The notes: a model not told the origin generated them from the letters alone. 64,000 nt of DNA from Streptomyces longhuiensis (GCF_020616555.1 NZ_CP085173.1:806001-870000); one strand, 5' to 3'. Positions 1 to 8,856 are shown, counted from the stretch's first letter. Made by a program: numbers and translations.

Positions 1-201
1 TACCCCTCGGTGGAGGTGAACCCGACCCACCGCATGGGCCGGCCCGCCATCCAGGTACTCGACGCCGCCTCCGACGCCGCCCTGGTCGTCGTCGGCCTGC
101 GCATCCGCGAAGCCGCCGCGTTCGGCACCCAGATCGGCGCGATCACCCACGCCGTTCTGCACCACTCCGCCGCCCCGGTCGCGGTCATCGCCCACGACTG
201 A
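1..201 (+). CDS. Universal stress protein, C-terminal part (5' end outside window)
   Basis: The frame is open from the first base and gives the last 66 residues of a UspA-fold protein. The segment VVVGLRIREAAAFGTQIGAI followed by THAVLHHSAAPVAVI is the usual C-terminal nucleotide-binding end of the family (a loose G-2x-G-9x-G-S/T signature, then strand beta-5). Family members sense or buffer stress and often bind ATP. In actinobacterial hypoxia/dormancy clusters they lie beside Acg nitroreductases, as here: the next gene starts 24 bases downstream in the same direction, so co-transcription is likely. The true start is not visible. Confidence 0.9.
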   Translation, partial: YPSVEVNPTHRMGRPAIQVLDAASDAALVVVGLRIREAAAFGTQIGAITHAVLHHSAAPVAVIAHD

Positions 202-225
202 GGCACGTACAGACGGGACCCTGCC

Positions 226-1218
226 ATGTCCGCTCAGCCCCTCGACACGGCAGTCGTCGTATCGCTGACAGAGGACGCCGTCACCGCGCCCTCCATGCAC
301 AACGCCCAGCCCTGGAGGTTCGTCTTCCGGCCGAGCAGCGGCACGGTCGAGCTGTACGGCGACTCCACACGCACCATGCCGCACAGCGACCCGAACCACC
401 GGGCGCTCCATCTGGGCTGCGCCGCCGCCCTGTTCAATCTGCGGGTGGCGGCCGTCCGAGCGGGACGGGAGCCGGTCGTCCGCCTCCTGCCCGATCCGCG
501 CGACCCGTGGTTCCTGGCCGAGGTACACCTCCGGGAACCGACCGGAGGCCTCGACGCTCAACTCGCACTGTTCCACCCCGCCCTGCGCGGCCGGCACACC
601 AGCCGCTTCCCCTTCACGGACGAGGAGATCCCGGCCCCGATCCTGGACGGCCTGCGGGCAGCCGCCCTCCTCGAAGAGTGCAAGCTGATGCTGCCGGACG
701 CCTGGCACACCGAGGCCGTCCTCGATCTCGTCCACGACTCCGAGAACCGAGAGGAATCAAGTCCCGGGGTGCGTGGGGAGACCGCTGCCTGGACCGGCAC
801 CGGCGCGCCGGGCGAAGGCCCGGTCACGGAAGGCATCCCCGCGTATGCCTTCGGTCCCCGCCAGTCCGGGATGAGTGCCCCCGTAAGAGACTTCGGCGCA
901 TGGCGCCCCGTCATGGCGCGCGACTCCGCTGTCTTCGAGAAGCATCCGCACATCGCCCTGCTCGGCACCTCGGGTGACACCCCGACGGACTGGATGAAGG
1001 CCGGCCAGGCCCTGCAGCGCATCCTGCTCCAGGCCACTTTGGACGGCCTCGTCGCCTCGATGACCTCCCAGCCCCTGGAGTGGCCCGAACTGCGCTGGGC
1101 GGTCCGCGACCCGAGCGACGCGATGGGCTACGTCCACATGGTCATCCGTCTCGGCTACGGCCCCCAGGGCCCGGCGACCCCCCGGCGGCCCGCGCAGGAC
1201 GTGCTCACAGTGGTCTGA
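226..1218 (+). CDS. Acg-family FMN-binding nitroreductase-like protein
   Basis: A 330-residue protein of the Acg/Rv2032-type nitroreductase family, which is about this length. Visible hallmarks are the N-terminal APSMHNAQPWRF segment (about residues 21-32), where nitroreductases contact FMN phosphate, and the C-terminal block with GQALQRILLQATLDGLVASM and QPLEWPELR (about 262-290). Acg proteins are induced by hypoxia and NO in mycobacteria and are thought to sequester FMN or act as degenerate nitroreductases. It follows the universal stress protein gene by 24 bases, consistent with a dormancy-type operon. There is no strong ribosome site before the ATG; the start was chosen because the N-terminal homology begins immediately. 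Confidence 0.92.
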   Translation: MSAQPLDTAVVVSLTEDAVTAPSMHNAQPWRFVFRPSSGTVELYGDSTRTMPHSDPNHRALHLGCAAALFNLRVAAVRAGREPVVRLLPDPRDPWFLAEVHLREPTGGLDAQLALFHPALRGRHTSRFPFTDEEIPAPILDGLRAAALLEECKLMLPDAWHTEAVLDLVHDSENREESSPGVRGETAAWTGTGAPGEGPVTEGIPAYAFGPRQSGMSAPVRDFGAWRPVMARDSAVFEKHPHIALLGTSGDTPTDWMKAGQALQRILLQATLDGLVASMTSQPLEWPELRWAVRDPSDAMGYVHMVIRLGYGPQGPATPRRPAQDVLTVV

Positions 1219-1282
1219 GGACGGCAGACGATCCCGAATTCAGTCGACGATGAACTCATTGGTCCGGTCTCGGGTGCGCCGG

Positions 1283-2566
1283 TCATGTCCTGCGGGCGTG
1301 GGCGCGGCGTATTCCGTAGGCGGCGGCGCCCACGGCGAGTACCGCGGAGCCGGTGATGGCGGAGCTCGGAGGGAGGGCGAAGGCCAGGACGAGGCAGCCG
1401 GCCAGGCCGAGGACAGGGATGATCCGGGCGGGGCGACCTTCGGCGGGGTCAAGCGTGAGCGCTGAGGCGTTGGCGACGGCGTAGTAGGCAAGGACGCCGA
1501 AGGAGGAGAAGCCGATCGCGTCGCGGACGTCCGCGGTGGCGGCCGACGTGGCGACGACTGCGCCGATAAGGAGTTCGGCCCGGTGGGGGATCTTGAACTT
1601 CGAGTGCACCGCGGCGAGCCAGTGCGGCAGGTGATGGTCGCGGGCCATGGCAAGCGTGGTCCGCGAGACGCCGAGGATCAGGGCGAGCAGGGAGCCGAGC
1701 GCGGCCAGTGCCGCGCCTACCCGCACGACAGGTACGAGCCGGTCGACGCCCGCCGCGCGGGCCGCCTCCGTCAACGGTGCCCCGGAGGCAGCCAGTCCGG
1801 ACGGACCGAGCACGAGCAGCACGGACACGGCAACGGCCGTGTAGACGATGAGAGTGATGCCCAGGGCCAGGGGGATGGCGCGCGGAATCGTACGGGCCGG
1901 ATCGCGGACCTCCTCGCCCAGCGTGGCGATACGCGCGTACCCGGCGAACGCGAAGAACAGCAGTCCCGCGGCCTGGAGAACCCCGCCGAACGTGGCGTCC
2001 GGGCCGACGCCCAGGCGAGCGGCGTCCACCCTTCCCGAGGTGAGGGAAGCGACCACGACGGCGGTGAGCACCGCGAGGACGAGGGCCACGATGACCCGAG
2101 TCAGGCGGGCAGACTTCTGCACACCGGCGTAGTTGACCGCTGTCAGCGCCACCACGGCCGCGGCGGCGACCGCGTGGGCCTGACCCGGCCAGGTGTAGGC
2201 ACCGACGGTCAGGGCCATGGCCGCGCAGGAGGCGGTCTTGCCCACCACGAACGCCCAGCCGGCCAGGTAGCCCCAGAGCTCGCCGAGCCGCTCGCGGCCG
2301 TACACGTAGGTGCCGCCCGAGGCCGGGTAGAGGGCGGCCAGTCGCGCGGAGGACGTCGCGTTGCAGTACGCGACGGCGGCGGCGAGAGCGAGACCGATCA
2401 ACACGCCGGAACCGGCGGCGCGGGCAGCCGGTGCCAGGGAGGCGAAGATCCCGGCGCCGATCATCGACCCCAGACCGATCAGCACCGCGTCCGAAACCCC
2501 GAGGCGACGTTCGAGTTGGTCCTGTACCCCGTGGACGTGTGGGGCTGTGCCGCTCAACGCCGTCAC
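1283..2566 (-). CDS. APC-superfamily amino-acid permease
   Basis: About 427 residues with roughly twelve hydrophobic segments. The first helix carries LIGLGSMIGAGIFASLAPAA, the substrate-binding GxG-type break of the amino acid-polyamine-organocation family, and the segment FFAFAGYARIATLGEEVRDP matches the conserved TM6 to loop region that ends with the proline-arginine motif. An ATG at 2641 would add 25 arginine-rich residues that do not look like a permease N-terminus, so the GTG at 2566 is preferred, although its GAGGA is almost abutting and the start is uncertain. Substrate is unknown. It is convergent with the nitroreductase gene and not obviously part of a larger operon. Confidence 0.85.
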   Translation of the reverse strand: MTALSGTAPHVHGVQDQLERRLGVSDAVLIGLGSMIGAGIFASLAPAARAAGSGVLIGLALAAAVAYCNATSSARLAALYPASGGTYVYGRERLGELWGYLAGWAFVVGKTASCAAMALTVGAYTWPGQAHAVAAAAVVALTAVNYAGVQKSARLTRVIVALVLAVLTAVVVASLTSGRVDAARLGVGPDATFGGVLQAAGLLFFAFAGYARIATLGEEVRDPARTIPRAIPLALGITLIVYTAVAVSVLLVLGPSGLAASGAPLTEAARAAGVDRLVPVVRVGAALAALGSLLALILGVSRTTLAMARDHHLPHWLAAVHSKFKIPHRAELLIGAVVATSAATADVRDAIGFSSFGVLAYYAVANASALTLDPAEGRPARIIPVLGLAGCLVLAFALPPSSAITGSAVLAVGAAAYGIRRAHARRT

Positions 2567-2933
2567 TCCTCGACTGCTCTGGCCGCGGGTTCGTGTCCGG
2601 CGGTCCGCGCAGACGATAGGGCATCGAACTGAACGATCCATGCCGCATCCCGCGACTGTTCCGCCCTGGGGCCTGACCTCGGAATCAGGACCTCGTGCCC
2701 GGCGCTGGGACCCTGCTTCGCATGGACTGTTGGCCTGCGCCCGCAGGCGGTGTCTGCGTTCACGAGGCTGTCAGGGCCTGACCGGCCCACCTGGCCTTCG
2801 GGGCGCTCCGAGCGGCTGAAGACCCTGGTCGCGGATGTACGCAGGCGACTCCGTCGCCGGGGCGGTCCGCATCCACAAAGGCTGAGGGATGCTTCCCGTC
2901 TCGGCGGCCCGGCCACTCTCTGCCCAGTGCGGG
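2567..2933. other. Intergenic stretch without a supported gene
   Basis: This stretch lies between the permease start and the end of the GH65 gene. Reading frames here are high-GC shadows without recognisable domains. The promoter of the permease must lie in its left part. No convincing terminator hairpin was found. Confidence 0.5.
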
Positions 2934-5345
2934 TCAGCAAGCCTGGCCCGGCGACAGCCGGAACCATCGCTGCTGTCCCGGGGCCACGCTCGCCGTTCGG
3001 TCGCCCGGCAGTACGAGCTCGACGGGCGGTCCGTGCGGCGAAGAGGGCACGCTGATCCCGAACCGGCCCGGCAGGAACCGGACGCGAATGCCCCGATGCC
3101 CGCGATAGCAGAAGGTGAAGGCCGAGCGGGGTACTTCGCCGAGCGGAACGGGGTCTATATGGAGTCCGTCCTCGCAGGCCTCCAGGCCCACGACGACGCG
3201 CTCGACCAGGTCGAGGGTGCCGCCCATGGCTCCCAGATGGATGCCTTCGCCGGTCGTGCCGCCCTGGATGTCGGTGACATCGCTCAGCAGGGCCTCCTGG
3301 CAGAGGGGCCAGGCGTCCGCGCCCCTCTGCCGGGCGAGGACCCAGCCGTGCACGAGACTACTGAGAGTCGAACCGTGGCTGGTCCGTGCCAGGTAGTAGG
3401 AGACGGTCGCACGCCAGGTCTCGTCGTCGAGGGGATAACCGAGCCGTGCGAAGATCCCGTACAGCTCGGCAGGCCGGAACAGGTAGCCGAGCATGAGGGT
3501 GTCGGCCTGTTTGGAGGCCTGGTAGCGATTGACCGTGTCGGCCTCGGCTTCGAGGATGCGGTCCAGGCGGCGGATGTCGTGATAGCGGGCCCGGTAGGCG
3601 TCCCAGTCGAGTTCGGCCAGGTCCCCGTAACCTTCGAACTGGCTGATGACTCCGCTGTGGAAGGGCACGTACATCCGCTGTGAGATCTCCCGCCACCGGT
3701 CGAGATCCTCACGGCCGAGGCCCAACTCCGTGAGCAGCTCACTGCGACGGACGGGCGGCAGCTCCTCGTACAGGTCGAGGGCACGGGCGAGCACCCAGGC
3801 TGCGGTGACGTTGGTGTAGGCGTTGTCGTCGATCCCGGGTGTGGTGGCGTCCGGGTAGGCGTCGTGGTACTCGTCGGGGCCCAGGACGCCCCGGAGCCGG
3901 TAGCGCCGCAGACCGGGATCGTACGCGGCGGCACTGGCCCAGTATCGGGCGATGTGCAGGAGGAGTTCGGCGCCGGGCCCGTGCGTGAACCCGGTGTCGC
4001 CCGTGGTCTGGCCGTAACGCCAGACGTTCCAGGCGATGGCCGATCCGACGTGGCGCTGCAGACGGGAGTGGTCGGGCAGCCATCTGCCGGATCGGGGATT
4101 GAGGTGCAGCGTCTGTGTCTCCTCGCGGCCCGAACCTCCGCTCTGCCAGGGGAACATGGCGCCGGCGAAACCGGCCCGGAGCGCAGTGTCGCGGGCCGCC
4201 GGCAGTCGGCGGTGGCGATACATGAGCAGGGAGCGCGCGACCTCCGGGAAGTGCAGGGTGACGTAGGGCAGGACGAAGAGCTCGTCCCAGAAGACGTGCC
4301 CCCGGTAGGCCTCCCCGTGCAGTCCCCGGGCGGGCACGCCCACGTCGAGCTCGGTGGTGAGCGGGGAGAGCGTCTGGAGGAGATGGAAGGCGTGCAGACG
4401 CAGGATATGTCCCGTCTCTCCGGGAACCTCCAGCTCCCCCTCGGCCCACAGCCGTTCCCACGCAGCCTGATGTGTGGTGAGCAGCGCGGGGAAACGCGAT
4501 GCTCGCGAGGCCTGGTCGACGGCCTCGCGCAGGGGCTCTTGCGCGGGCCGGTCCAGCGATGTCCGCAGGGCAGCGGTCTTCACCACCACAACGGGCCTTT
4601 CCCGGGAGATCGGCAGCCTGAGTGTGTGGACGGCGGCCGTGCGGGTGCAGGACACCGCGACGGGGCCGACGGGCCGCGAGGAGACGCGTACCGCGACTCC
4701 GATCCGGATCCGGGACGAGGTTGTCGTACAACCCAGCCACGCCACTCCTTCCGGTTCCACACCGGCCTGATGACCGGTCAGATGATGGCCGTCGAGATCG
4801 CGGTAGCGTTCAACACCGCAATTCGCGATGTCTCCGTCGAGGGCGGATTCGACGACGAGAGTGCCTCGCCATCCGTAGGCATGGAACACCGTCCGCTGGG
4901 CGGCCAAGAACGGGTCGCTCATGTGGACGAGTCGCGTGTGCGTGACGCCCAGGCGACGGCCGTGCGCGTCCTGGAACAGCATGCGGCGCACAAGGGTGCC
5001 GCGGCGTAGGTCGAGGGAGACCGTGTAGTGGCGCAGGGCGGCGTCGTCGGGTGTCAGCCACTCGCCCGGTGATCCGCCCTCCGGCAGACAGCGATAACGC
5101 AATGCCGTCCAGTCGGGCAACCTGACCATGTCCTCGTTGGTGATCCGGGCGCCTTCCACGGACGAGACGAGTCGGTCGTAACAGCCTGCGAGGTAGGTGC
5201 CCGGGGCGTGGACCGCGTCGGGAACGGTCTCGGGTGCTGATCCCCGTGTGGCGAACCGTCCGTTGCCGAGGGTGCACAGGCTCTCGACGACCCGTTCCGT
5301 CTTGGGGTCGTAGCTGCTGAACTCCCATGCCCACGAGGTGGTCAT
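2934..5345 (-). CDS. Glycoside hydrolase family 65 disaccharide phosphorylase/hydrolase
   Basis: An 803-residue protein with the GH65 layout: N-terminal beta-sandwich (about 1-260), linker, (alpha/alpha)6 barrel (about 320-690) and a small C-terminal sheet. The catalytic acid is expected in GVLGPDEYHDAYPD (Glu near residue 490), and GIDDNAYTNVTAAW follows, both typical of maltose, trehalose and kojibiose phosphorylases. These enzymes cleave an alpha-glucoside with phosphate to give beta-glucose 1-phosphate. The gene overlaps the upstream HAD gene by four bases (ATGA), and that gene encodes the expected beta-phosphoglucomutase, so phosphorolysis is more likely than hydrolysis. Which disaccharide is used cannot be read from sequence; trehalose would suit a stress cluster. 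Confidence 0.92.
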   Translation of the reverse strand: MTTSWAWEFSSYDPKTERVVESLCTLGNGRFATRGSAPETVPDAVHAPGTYLAGCYDRLVSSVEGARITNEDMVRLPDWTALRYRCLPEGGSPGEWLTPDDAALRHYTVSLDLRRGTLVRRMLFQDAHGRRLGVTHTRLVHMSDPFLAAQRTVFHAYGWRGTLVVESALDGDIANCGVERYRDLDGHHLTGHQAGVEPEGVAWLGCTTTSSRIRIGVAVRVSSRPVGPVAVSCTRTAAVHTLRLPISRERPVVVVKTAALRTSLDRPAQEPLREAVDQASRASRFPALLTTHQAAWERLWAEGELEVPGETGHILRLHAFHLLQTLSPLTTELDVGVPARGLHGEAYRGHVFWDELFVLPYVTLHFPEVARSLLMYRHRRLPAARDTALRAGFAGAMFPWQSGGSGREETQTLHLNPRSGRWLPDHSRLQRHVGSAIAWNVWRYGQTTGDTGFTHGPGAELLLHIARYWASAAAYDPGLRRYRLRGVLGPDEYHDAYPDATTPGIDDNAYTNVTAAWVLARALDLYEELPPVRRSELLTELGLGREDLDRWREISQRMYVPFHSGVISQFEGYGDLAELDWDAYRARYHDIRRLDRILEAEADTVNRYQASKQADTLMLGYLFRPAELYGIFARLGYPLDDETWRATVSYYLARTSHGSTLSSLVHGWVLARQRGADAWPLCQEALLSDVTDIQGGTTGEGIHLGAMGGTLDLVERVVVGLEACEDGLHIDPVPLGEVPRSAFTFCYRGHRGIRVRFLPGRFGISVPSSPHGPPVELVLPGDRTASVAPGQQRWFRLSPGQAC

Positions 5346-6094
5346 GGCCGGTGTCCGCGGAGTACGGCGGGCAGTGCGCCGAGGTCGGACAGCACAAGGT
5401 CCGCGCCTCCCACGCGCAGGGAGTCGGCCATGTGCGCGTCGGGCGACCGGTCGATGCCGACGACCAGGCCGAAACCGCCCCGCCTGCCTGCCCCGACTCC
5501 GGCGATCGCATCCTCCACGACCGCCGTGTCCGCGGGGACCGTACCCAGTTGCGCAGCCGCTTCGAGAAAGAGCGCGGGATCGGGCTTGCCGGCCAGGCCG
5601 AGACGCGCCGCGTCCTCACCGTCGACCAGCGCGTCGAAGAGACCCACCAGGGCGGCGGACTCCAGCAGTGCACGGGCGTGCCGGGACGCGGACGCGGCCG
5701 CAGAACGCACGCCCCGCGCCTTCAGCTCGCCGAGGGCAGGACGGACATCGGCGAACACCTCGACAGCCCGGGTGGTGAGGGACTCGGAGAAAATCTGCTC
5801 CTTGCGCGCGGCGACCGCCCAGACCGTGCCGCATCCCGGCGCGTTCCCGCGCGCACCTGGTGGCAGACCGATCCCCCGGGCGCTCAGGAAGGCCAGGGCC
5901 CCGTCGTAGCGAGGCTTCCCGTCGACCAGCTCCCGGTACTCACGATCCGCGTCGAAGGGGCGCGGCTCGGTGCCGCCGACGGCCCACGCGTCAAGGCAAC
6001 CGTCGAAGGCGGTCTTCCACGCGCTCGCGTGCAGCACCGCGGAATCGAGGAGCACTCCGTCGGTGTCGAAGACGACGGCGCGAACCGGATTCAC
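5342..6094 (-). CDS. HAD-family beta-phosphoglucomutase-like phosphatase/mutase
   Basis: A 250-residue haloacid dehalogenase-superfamily protein. Motif I is VVFDTDGVLLDS (nucleophile Asp10 and general acid/base Asp12), followed by a helical cap and motif IV around VVEDAIAGVGAGRRGGFGLV (about 203-222). Beta-phosphoglucomutases convert beta-glucose 1-phosphate to glucose 6-phosphate, the step after GH65 phosphorolysis. The gene starts with GTG inside a GTGA overlap with the HTH-PPOX gene and ends in an ATGA overlap with the GH65 gene, so all three are translationally coupled. A plain phosphatase role is an alternative, but the neighbour strongly favours the mutase. Confidence 0.9.
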   Translation of the reverse strand: MNPVRAVVFDTDGVLLDSAVLHASAWKTAFDGCLDAWAVGGTEPRPFDADREYRELVDGKPRYDGALAFLSARGIGLPPGARGNAPGCGTVWAVAARKEQIFSESLTTRAVEVFADVRPALGELKARGVRSAAASASRHARALLESAALVGLFDALVDGEDAARLGLAGKPDPALFLEAAAQLGTVPADTAVVEDAIAGVGAGRRGGFGLVVGIDRSPDAHMADSLRVGGADLVLSDLGALPAVLRGHRP

Positions 6095-6762
6095 CGGTGC
6101 ACCACGCGCCGGCCGCTCATGCGGACGGGTGTGACCGACATCCAGTGCGTGCGGTTCCCACCCGCCCAGGGCAGGGAGCGCGCGACGGTCTCCAGTCGCC
6201 GGATGGTTTCGCCGTCGGTGACGCCCGTGAGTTCACCGACCGTCAGGACACTCCAGCCCTGCTTCATCACGTCATCGATGTGATCGACCTCGAAGGCCAC
6301 CTCCGTCCCTGCGGACCGGATCAGCAGCGCTTCACCGGAGGTCCGGAAGGCGATGTCTTCACCGGCCACGACGTAGTTGACCGGGAGGACCGCGGGGCCC
6401 TCCGGAGTGAAGACCGCGACGCGTCCGATGCCGTGGGTCGACAGCAGCCGACGGCACTCCTCCGGGTTCAGCGTGACCAGTTCGGAGTCCCGGTGTGCGC
6501 TGCCCCTGCCAGGCGGTCGGTCGGCCGTGGCGCCGACCAGCTCGGTCACGGTGGTCTCGAGCGCGTCGGCGATCCGGACCAGCGAGCCGATTCCGGGGTT
6601 GGCGGACCGCTCTTCCAGATAGGCGATGTACGAGGCGTCCGCCCCACAGCGGTTGCCCACTTGCTCCCGGGTGAGCCCGAGCGCTGCTCGTCTGGCGGCG
6701 ATGCGTCGGCCCAGGTCCGTGATTCCGGCTTGCTCGGCGGGCTTGGGTGTTGTGCTGGGCAT
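6091..6762 (-). CDS. XRE-type HTH plus pyridoxamine-phosphate-oxidase-like flavin-binding protein
   Basis: A 223-residue two-domain protein. Residues about 12-70 form a Cro/CI-type helix-turn-helix (RRIAARRAALGLTREQVGNR, then DASYIAYLEERSANPG). Residues about 95-215 form a split-barrel PPOX-like domain (RLLSTHGIGRVAVFTPEGPA, VNYVVAGEDIAFRTSGEALL). This fusion is common in actinobacteria and is thought to be a regulator responding to a flavin or deazaflavin cofactor, though no ligand is proven. The ATG at 6762 is chosen because the HTH homology starts right after it and it lies 5 bases after the dehydrogenase stop. It overlaps the HAD gene by four bases and may autoregulate the operon. Confidence 0.9.
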   Translation of the reverse strand: MPSTTPKPAEQAGITDLGRRIAARRAALGLTREQVGNRCGADASYIAYLEERSANPGIGSLVRIADALETTVTELVGATADRPPGRGSAHRDSELVTLNPEECRRLLSTHGIGRVAVFTPEGPAVLPVNYVVAGEDIAFRTSGEALLIRSAGTEVAFEVDHIDDVMKQGWSVLTVGELTGVTDGETIRRLETVARSLPWAGGNRTHWMSVTPVRMSGRRVVHR

Positions 6763-6767
6763 GACGT

Positions 6768-7844
6768 TCACTTCCCCGCGGTCTGCACGGTCACGGCGTT
6801 GTGCTGAGGTCCGCCCAGCACCACCTTGAGGGCTCCGGTCTCGGCGGCGCGGGAGAAGACGTCGTAGGCCTCCTCCATCTGCCCGAGTTCGAAGCGGTGG
6901 GTGACCAGCGAACCGGCGGGGAGCCGACCGGCGGCCATCATTTTCAGCAGCATGGGCGTCGAGTAGGTGTCGACGAGCCCGGTGGTGAGGGTGATGTCCT
7001 TGATCCAGAGGTCTTCGAGATGGAGGGTCGCCGGCTTGCCGTGGACTCCGATGTTGGCGACATGGCCACCGGGGCGGACCATCCGCGTGCACGTCTCGAA
7101 GGCTTCGGGCACGCCGACAGCCTCGATGACCACGTCGGCTCCGAGCCCGTCGGTCAGATCCTCGACCAGCAGCTCGGGCTCCTCGTCCGCGCTCGCCGTG
7201 GCGTCCGCGCCGAGCGCGCGGGCGGCGGCCAGCCGGGATTCGGCGAGGTCGACGGCGATGATCCGGCCGGGGCTGTAGAGCTGCGCGGTGGCGATGGCGG
7301 CCAGGCCGATGGGGCCGGCGCCGACCACGACGACCGTGTCGCCGGGCTGGACCCTGCCGTTCAGCACGCCCACCTCGTAGGAGGTGGGGAAAATGTCGGC
7401 GAGCAGTACGGCGTCGCAGCTGTCGACGGCGCTGGGGAGCAGGTGCACGGATAGGTCCGCGAAGGGCACGGCGACGTACTCGGCCTGGGTGCCGTCGATG
7501 GTGTGGCCCAATACCCAGCCGCCGCCCCCGCGGCACTGGCCGTAGTGGCCTTCCCGGCAGAACCGGCAGCGGCCGCAAGGGGTGATGCAGGAGACCAGGA
7601 CCCGGTCGCCGGGTCGGACGCTGCGGACGTCGTCGCCGGTCTCGACGACGGTGCCCACCGCCTCATGGCCCAGGATGCGGCCGGGGGCCACCTCGGGCAC
7701 GTCACCCTTGACGATGTGCAGGTCGGTGCCGCAGATGGTGACGGCGTCGACGCGGACCACCGCGTCGGCGGCTTCCTTGATACTCGGATCCGGAACGTCC
7801 TGCCAGGTGGTCTGTCCCGGGCCGTGGAAGACGAGTGCCTTCAT
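6768..7844 (-). CDS. Zinc-dependent alcohol dehydrogenase (MDR family)
   Basis: A 358-residue medium-chain dehydrogenase. Catalytic-zinc ligands are visible in the ICGTDLH motif (Cys about 38) and GHEAVG (about 59-64). The structural zinc cluster is CGRCRFCREGHYGQC with four cysteines. The Rossmann motif is VVVGAGPIGLAAIA (about 168-181). The family oxidises or reduces alcohols and aldehydes with NAD(P). The ATG at 7844 gives the canonical MKALVFHGPG start and is preceded by AGAGGGG. It is the first gene of a leftward four-gene unit with HTH-PPOX, HAD and GH65. Similar dehydrogenases sit in hypoxia-response clusters, where ethanol-type fermentation could regenerate NAD; that role is inferred. 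Confidence 0.93.
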   Translation of the reverse strand: MKALVFHGPGQTTWQDVPDPSIKEAADAVVRVDAVTICGTDLHIVKGDVPEVAPGRILGHEAVGTVVETGDDVRSVRPGDRVLVSCITPCGRCRFCREGHYGQCRGGGGWVLGHTIDGTQAEYVAVPFADLSVHLLPSAVDSCDAVLLADIFPTSYEVGVLNGRVQPGDTVVVVGAGPIGLAAIATAQLYSPGRIIAVDLAESRLAAARALGADATASADEEPELLVEDLTDGLGADVVIEAVGVPEAFETCTRMVRPGGHVANIGVHGKPATLHLEDLWIKDITLTTGLVDTYSTPMLLKMMAAGRLPAGSLVTHRFELGQMEEAYDVFSRAAETGALKVVLGGPQHNAVTVQTAGK

Positions 7845-8179
7845 GACGTCGCCCCTCTGTTCCTGTCTCTTCCAGTAAGGGTCACCCTCAGGCTGGCCCG
7901 GCGGGTACGCGGTGCGCATGGGCCGGACGGTCCCCGGCCAAGGCCTGACGGACCCTCCCGGCATCGCGATCCAGGGCGGATGGTGAAGGAGACGGCGACC
8001 GGCCCCCTCCGGGGACCGCATCGACCGTGAACCGGGCTGGACGGCCGTCGTACCCCGCGCGGGGAAGGGCGTCCTGGTCCGGTGAACCGGGCCGGTCGGC
8101 CCCTGCGCAGGCACCACGAGGCCCTCCTGGAACCACTGCCGGAGGCGTGACCCTGAGAGGGAAGGGTTGGAGGCACACC
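7845..8179. promoter_or_regulatory. Divergent promoter region between the dehydrogenase operon and the cyclic-nucleotide-domain gene
   Basis: This 335-base region separates two divergent starts, so promoters for both should lie here. It contains no credible gene. Two GGG...CCC type palindromes occur: GGGCCGGACGGTCCC near 7920 and GGGCCGGTCGGCCC at 8089-8102. The second fits the GGGnCnnnnGnCCC box used by DevR/OsdR-type hypoxia regulators. Confidence 0.5.
8089..8102. promoter_or_regulatory. Candidate DevR/OsdR-type box
   Basis: GGGCCGGTCGGCCC matches all eight fixed positions of GGGnCnnnnGnCCC, the core of the dormancy-regulator box in mycobacteria and Streptomyces. It lies 77 bases before the ATG at 8180. 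In 70% GC DNA such a match can occur by chance; the support is context, since the surrounding genes are typical members of that regulon. Confidence 0.35.
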
Positions 8180-8444
8180 ATGACCACCATGCGGACCCTG
8201 CTCAGTGAGATGTCACCCGACGCACGCGAGGCCCTGCTCGCCCGCTCCCACCGCGTGGACTTCCCCTCGGGAACCCGCATCTTCGACGAGCACAGGTGCG
8301 CCGACCGGTTCTGGATCATCGAGAACGGCACCGTCGAGCTCGACATGCATGTTCCTGGGCACAAAGCCGCGGTCGTGGAGACCCTCGGATTCGGCGACCT
8401 GCTCGGCTGGTCCTGGATGGTCCCGCCCTACCTGTGGCACCTAG
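8180..8444 (+). pseudogene. Cyclic-nucleotide-binding-domain protein, 5' part, disrupted by IS
   Basis: The ATG at 8180 starts MTTMRTLLSEMSPDAREALL, and residues about 15-88 are the first half of a cNMP-binding beta-barrel (FPSGTRIFDE, WIIENGTVELDM, LGFGDLLGWSWM). The frame then runs into the insertion sequence at 8445 and ends at 8626 with foreign residues. Removing the IS and one CTAG copy joins this part to 9785-9990 in frame (WHL|GATATHPVQALEF) and restores an ordinary 156-residue single-domain protein without HTH. Such proteins occur in Streptomyces stress clusters. The insertion should inactivate it. Confidence 0.88.
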
Positions 8445-8458
8445 GCCGTGTTTTAGAA
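8441..8458. repeat. Left IS end: CTAG target duplication plus inverted repeat
   Basis: CTAG at 8441-8444 is followed by GCCGTGTTTTAGAA, the left terminal inverted repeat. The TAA stop of the passenger gene lies within it. Confidence 0.85.
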
Positions 8459-8782
8459 GTCGCTGATCTGCTTGGTCGGCTGTCCGGCGAGGTTGCGGGC
8501 GGCCATCCAGATGGTGAGGTCGTTCGAGATCCTGTCGATACTGGTGTCGGTGGTGACCTCGTGCTCGCGGCGGGTGGTGTCACGGCGGACGACCTCATAA
8601 CCGCCCTCGTCCAGGACGGCGACTGAGGCGAACCAAGCCGGGTCGTCTTCGTCGGGCTGGATGACGACGAAGGTGTTGTCCGCGTCGTTGAGGTCGTCGA
8701 TCAGCATGAACACCGCGTCCTCGGACGGGTCGTCGATGTGGTCGCCGTTCTCGCTGTCGGCGCAGTAGTACCGAGCCCCCAT
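8453..8782 (-). CDS. Hypothetical passenger protein carried inside the IS
   Basis: A 109-residue acidic protein read in the same direction as, and 75 bases downstream of, the transposase. The ATG at 8782 has AAGGGGAC about 8 bases upstream; an earlier in-frame start at 8803 is possible. Visible features are ENGDHIDDPSEDAVFMLIDD, a central strand-rich stretch with WFASVAVLDEGGYEVVRR, and DRISNDLTIWMAARN near the end. No catalytic motif, signal peptide or membrane segment is seen. Small acidic alpha/beta proteins of this kind are often immunity or inhibitor proteins, but that is only a compositional impression. Its stop codon lies in the terminal repeat, so it moves with the element. Function unknown. 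Confidence 0.7.
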   Translation of the reverse strand: MGARYYCADSENGDHIDDPSEDAVFMLIDDLNDADNTFVVIQPDEDDPAWFASVAVLDEGGYEVVRRDTTRREHEVTTDTSIDRISNDLTIWMAARNLAGQPTKQISDF

Positions 8783-8856
8783 CGGACCTGTCCCCTTCAA
8801 CACGCAGAGCTGTGACCGCCGTCAGCATGGCATGCTGGGCCGACACCGTCGCCAGG

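Noticed and set aside
6091..7578. A 495-codon frame that would fuse an arginine-rich region to the HTH-PPOX protein
   Set aside because: Upstream residues are antisense-frame readings of the dehydrogenase gene; the ATG at 6762 fits the domain start.
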